From: Bacteroidales bacterium UBA6267
GTDB taxonomy: Bacteria; Bacteroidota; Bacteroidia; Bacteroidales; UBA1556
NCBI GenBank assembly: GCA_002440745.1
Contig: DJVB01000061.1
Coordinates: 1 to 64,000, forward strand
Direction: 5' to 3'
Length of the DNA stretch: 64,000 nt
The first letter of the stretch is position 1. The number at the start of each line of letters is the position of its first letter. The notes under the pieces were generated by a model that was not told the DNA's origin, ran no database searches, and saw only the letters and a program-made list of their open reading frames with translations. The position numbers and the translations under genes are program-made. Below, one piece after another: positions 61,801-64,000 of the stretch.

Positions 61801-62401
61801 AAGTGTTCAGTATTTGCAGAAAGCATTGGAGGATAATGAGCCCGGATGGAAGGAAAGATTAAAAAACTTGAGTTCAAATTTGGTAGAGCAAATTGATACT
61901 TTAGCTTCAATAGCAACTGCATTTTCTGATTTTGCTAAAATGCCAGTCGGAGAAATGGAGAAGACGGATTTAGTATCTGTAATTAATGCCTCCGTGGAAA
62001 TTTTTAAGGATTACGAAAACATTGAGTTTAAATTTGATTTTCCATCTAATGAAATATGGGTTTTAGGGGATCGAAAAAATTTGCTTCGAGTTTTTAATAA
62101 TCTTATCAAAAATTCAATTCAATCAATTGATTATCAAAATAATGGATTAGTTAGTATAACTGTCCAACCTGAACAGGATCAATGTAAGATAAGTGTTTCG
62201 GATAATGGTTGCGGTATTTCGGAGGAATTAAAATCGAGGATTTTTCAACCAGATTTTACGACAAAATCCGGTGGAATGGGTTTAGGTCTTGCCATGGTTC
62301 GAAATATTATTCTTCAGCACGGCGGAACGATCGATTTTATTTCAGAATCTGGAAAAGGCACGACTTTTTACTTTTATTTGAAATTAATTAGCCATGAGTA
62401 A
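58832..62401 (+). CDS. Large orphan membrane sensor histidine kinase (NtrY-like)
   Basis: 1189 residues. One N-terminal membrane segment (about 12-30), a periplasmic part, a cluster of about eight membrane segments (about 190-430), a second extracytoplasmic region (about 440-660), further membrane segments near 675 and 715, another sensor-like loop, and a last segment near 890-910 before HAMP. The histidine-kinase domain follows: VAHEIKNPLTP with phospho-acceptor His979, N-box NLIKNSIQSI (about 1089), and DNGCGIS plus GGMGLGLAMV for ATP binding. No response-regulator gene is adjacent. The multi-segment membrane block may sense membrane or envelope state. Confidence 0.88.
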   Translation: MNNLIKPFRNHFAILIIALFSYLIYSSFINYDISKGFLHYGFSKHILSLEEEIVSFQKGSTKALSSEIIELKYKNDSLIFWSYNQFPKNVIHLISDSNLSLIYDTTGVFLSKLVEEDFYKTVYLTKLVNRYPFENEFLKRSFTWKPDLMKGCKITQVKSNYPLRNSQKGIIGYLHFGENYYSNFQFSILYLLYIFLFISILVVLLRVIKWRYFMRNQRLFLLVFLSLLYLFFNSNFSFTSLKPHQVFQPSSFVLTALFPSVNSFLTFLLSLLTFVLYEVGLTKENRSKLTAGLQSVFFAFVPLGLFMIIPELVLNSASFIQWNDFSTINIASILMYSMISLLVIMVVILANHFVKNNNLNSYYYAVSAIIFLIVYIIFYQKSLLTIGLMIALYLIIYAYVKSFLFNTISFSITAILLFSLAINSSINVNLVEKELDKRKIFIQTLALNQDPEVEYLFSVIEEKIYKDTAFVQLLDTNWYNNQSVQDYLNAAYFSRSSHWKRYDFQFTTCNEITNLILKPQNDEINCYKFFYNNLISKGTLTSSKNLYRMEYGSGQINYLGIFRFALQPDNDSISDIVTVYTEINSKIKRKGFTKLLSPSGMDPFERIRDYSLARYKDGSLIENYGDFTYPAAIEDTMKTGSMINLNFKDYNHLLYRPTKSSVYVLSRQNITKLQSFSGFASIFIFIFIIFVFLYFFYRNLLVKNHLPQTFSFRLQTNIILILSTSLLLIAAISTFYIRELSVEKDKKSHTKTAYSLRTEFEQKLRKSSVSKEEFKDYLFELSLKFSGVFGTDINLYDLNGKLIVTTRPELFSNQLLSDYMNPVALKEIRDEKQTYISVNEKIGKLKFLSAYMPFHDSNGEIAAYLHLPYIAQQDQLTKEIGGFVMTVVNIYMLIIVLSTLLILLFSNYIIRPLRLISDKMNLISFGGKNEKIEWNRKDEFGDLVAEYNRMVDQIGQSAVLLARAERESAWQQMARQVAHEIKNPLTPMKLSVQYLQKALEDNEPGWKERLKNLSSNLVEQIDTLASIATAFSDFAKMPVGEMEKTDLVSVINASVEIFKDYENIEFKFDFPSNEIWVLGDRKNLLRVFNNLIKNSIQSIDYQNNGLVSITVQPEQDQCKISVSDNGCGISEELKSRIFQPDFTTKSGGMGLGLAMVRNIILQHGGTIDFISESGKGTTFYFYLKLISHE

Positions 62402-62864
62402 AGTTATAAGTTTTGAGGTTCATAATCACGAATTACATGAAATTGCGATGAAAATCCGATCGCAAGTTTTCGTTGAGGAGCAAGGTGTACCGGCAGATTT
62501 AGAATTAGACCATGAAGAGGATTCAGTTCATTTTTTACTTTATTTTCGAAAAAAGCCTGTTGGTACTGCACGATTTCGTGAAACGGAAAACGGTGTAAAG
62601 CTTGAGCGTTTTGCTATTCTAAGTAATTTCAGAGGATTGGGTTTAGGAAATGATTTAATTCGATTTGTTTTAACGAAGGCTCGCGAAAAAAGACGACCAA
62701 TTTATTTAAATGCGCAAGTTCAAGTGGTCGATTACTATACAAAATGGGGTTTTATTAAAGAGGGCGATGCTTTTTTTGAAGCCGGTATTCAACATTTTAA
62801 GATGGTTTATCATTCCTTCGATTTAGTTAACAAAGCACTTCCTAAGGCTATCTGCCGAAGATAA
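62394..62864 (+). CDS. GNAT-family N-acetyltransferase
   Basis: 156 residues. The acetyl-CoA binding motif is visible at about 80-90 (LERFAILSNFRGLGLGNDLI), preceded by IRSQVFVEEQGVPADLELD, a segment typical of the ElaA/YjcF-like GNAT group. It transfers an acetyl group from acetyl-CoA to an unknown amine. The start overlaps the kinase gene by 8 bp, so expression is coupled; a functional link with the kinase is not known. Confidence 0.88.
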   Translation: MSKVISFEVHNHELHEIAMKIRSQVFVEEQGVPADLELDHEEDSVHFLLYFRKKPVGTARFRETENGVKLERFAILSNFRGLGLGNDLIRFVLTKAREKRRPIYLNAQVQVVDYYTKWGFIKEGDAFFEAGIQHFKMVYHSFDLVNKALPKAICRR

Positions 62865-63178
62865 AAAATGGAAAGTATTTTTCCAATAATGGGAAAAACA
62901 TAGTTTTAACTAATTAGGAAAAGACCTAATTTTCAAATAGAATAATTTTTCTTTTTTCGTAAATCACAGATTATCAATAAGATAAGAATTATTATTCAAA
63001 AATTTCTTACAAATCATTGATATTGAGATATTTTGAGCATAATTTTGGTTCTGCAATATTACCAAAGGCGGCAAAATATTGAAACGTTTTCCCCTTTATT
63101 TATCAAAATATGTCCCTTTCCTTAAGGGAAATTTTAAAGTCCTTCCAATACATAGGTTAATTTGTTTGTCATTTGCGC
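62865..63178. other. Gene-free stretch after the GNAT gene
   Basis: About 310 bp, A+T-rich, with no open frame of interest and no recognisable RNA gene. It ends at the hairpin at 63179. Confidence 0.4.
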
Positions 63179-63209
63179 GAAAACCTCCGGAGCCCTCCGG
63201 GGGTTTTTG
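63179..63209 (+). terminator. Rho-independent terminator
   Basis: A G+C-rich stem (AAACCTCCGGAG against CTCCGGGGGTTT, one unpaired base) with a short loop and a run of T at 63204-63208. It could end the kinase-GNAT transcript. Confidence 0.75.
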
Positions 63210-63233
63210 ACTTTAAAGAGTAATTATAAATTG

Positions 63234-63241
63234 TATTTTTG
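63234..63241 (+). promoter_or_regulatory. -7 box (TATTTTTG) of the small lipoprotein-SprT unit
   Basis: Consensus TAnnTTTG followed by CACTTT, 20 bp before the start codon. Confidence 0.55.
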
Positions 63242-63261
63242 CACTTTAAACCAAATGAGTG

Positions 63262-63450
63262 ATGGTTAATAAATTTATAATAGGTGTTTTAGTTTTAGTT
63301 TTATTTAGTGCGCTATGTTCCTGTTCTCAAAAGCGCTATTATCCAAAAAAGCAACGTCCAAAAGGCAAATGCGGCTGTGGTGGTTTTAGTCAAATAGCTC
63401 CTCATAATCAGCTATATACTTACCAGTATGAATCGACAGCTATTTGTTGA
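63262..63450 (+). CDS. Small putative lipoprotein, 62 aa
   Basis: Start at the ATG 63262 (MVNKFIIGVLVLV); a GTG at 63259 is in frame. The leader ends in FSALCSC, a lipobox-like end with the cysteine near residue 20. The mature peptide is basic and glycine/cysteine-rich (KRYYPKKQRPKGKCGCGGF), with a CGCGG motif, and closes with a C-terminal cysteine. No family recognised. Its last 23 bp overlap the SprT-like gene in another frame. Confidence 0.6.
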   Translation: MVNKFIIGVLVLVLFSALCSCSQKRYYPKKQRPKGKCGCGGFSQIAPHNQLYTYQYESTAIC

Positions 63451-64000
63451 CGGACTAAAGCCTTTCCTTCCTCCAACGACTGAGGAATTAATAGCAGATT
63501 GGCTTATGGATTTGCAATTAAAAGTGGTTTTGTGGGAAAATCGTCAAACAAAATTAGGAGATTTTAGAGCTGCAAGACAAGGAAGGCCTGCTCAAATATC
63601 AGTGAATAAAAGTTTGAATAAATATGCTTTTCTGATAACCATTGTTCACGAAATTGCTCATGCCGCAGTTTACCGAAAATATCAGCGAAATGTTCAACCT
63701 CATGGGCTTGAATGGAAAAAGGAATATCGTGATAGAATGTTAAATTTTTTGACTGCACGTATTTTCCCGAAGGAATTGGAACCTGTAATTGCAAATCATC
63801 TGAAAAATCCAAGAGCTTCCGCCAATGCCGACTTAGACTTGGAAAGGGCTTTGCGTCAGTATAATACATTTCAAGACAATTCTCTTACCCTCGACGATTT
63901 GCAATTAAATGATGTTTTTAGTTTGGAAAACGGTAATGTATTCCGAATGATTGGTAAGCAGCGGACACGATACAAATGTTATGAATTATCGACCGGTAAA
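63428..64000 (+). CDS. SprT-like metalloprotease-domain protein (3' end outside window)
   Basis: 191 codons are present from the ATG at 63428 and the frame is open to the last base. The zinc-binding motif is TIVHEIAHAAV (about residues 72-82), with the third ligand in VQPHGLEWKKEY about 20 residues on, the arrangement of SprT-like domains. Family members include Spartan proteases acting on DNA-protein cross-links and small bacterial SprT proteins; bacterial function is poorly defined. No signal peptide, so it is likely cytoplasmic. It overlaps the small lipoprotein gene by 23 bp. Confidence 0.85.
   Translation, partial: MNRQLFVDGLKPFLPPTTEELIADWLMDLQLKVVLWENRQTKLGDFRAARQGRPAQISVNKSLNKYAFLITIVHEIAHAAVYRKYQRNVQPHGLEWKKEYRDRMLNFLTARIFPKELEPVIANHLKNPRASANADLDLERALRQYNTFQDNSLTLDDLQLNDVFSLENGNVFRMIGKQRTRYKCYELSTGK

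Overview
The window looks like a chromosomal segment from a member of the Bacteroidota. The support is consistent: an A+T-rich genome, -7 promoter boxes of the TAnnTTTG type before many genes, almost no Shine-Dalgarno sequences, secreted proteins ending in type IX secretion (T9SS) sorting domains, a TonB-dependent receptor paired with a DUF4249 lipoprotein, and families largely confined to this phylum (DUF4290, DUF4836, GIN domain, DUF6056). The futalosine menaquinone gene mqnD and the lutB-type protein add little to the placement. I cannot name the genus. I saw no tRNA, rRNA, CRISPR array, prophage or intact insertion sequence.

Layout. 1-9.7 kb: surface and secreted proteins, namely the tail of a PKD/gliding-type protein, a near-identical paralogue, and a 1648-residue adhesin-like protein with two DUF2341-LamG modules; a TPR protein and a DUF4290 protein lie between them on the minus strand. 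9.8-16.7 kb: ACT-domain protein, AsmA-like protein, an RluB-type pseudouridine synthase, a DUF3307/SatD pair preceded by three direct repeats, a small lipoprotein and a lone nucleotidyltransferase. 16.7-17.4 kb holds no gene and may contain an eroded mobile-element end. 17.4-18.7 kb: three almost identical tandem ssb genes with an exact 443-bp period. 18.7-23.3 kb: M23/LysM peptidase, a very basic small lipoprotein, a flippase and a GIN-domain/beta-barrel protein. 23.3-34.3 kb: an all-minus block with a DUF4249/TonB receptor pair, lutB, a glycosyltransferase and methyltransferase, two tandem DUF6056 membrane proteins, RNase D and RpiB. 34.9-64 kb: an almost entirely plus block with nadA, a YwqK/MORN-repeat protein, an uncharacterised cysteine-containing protein next to mqnD, a TetR-TolC-adaptor-RND efflux operon, a PHP phosphatase, DUF4836, an ABC/FtsX-like pair, a DUF4175-like coiled-coil protein, ybeY, mnmG, a large sensor kinase, a GNAT enzyme, a small lipoprotein and a SprT-like protein cut by the window end.

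The most interesting large-scale signal is the change of gene direction at about 34.3-34.9 kb. The very A+T-rich gap there carries two consensus DnaA boxes and a 9-mer present three times, and plus-strand base composition in sampled genes changes from C>G on the left to G>C on the right. A parS-like 16-bp palindrome lies 22 kb away, directly before mnmG. Together these suggest a possible chromosomal origin region, which a whole-genome GC-skew plot would decide. Other points of note are the ssb triplication, the SatD promoter repeats, an unannotated 30-residue membrane peptide, and the uncharacterised protein at 37.5-39.3 kb.
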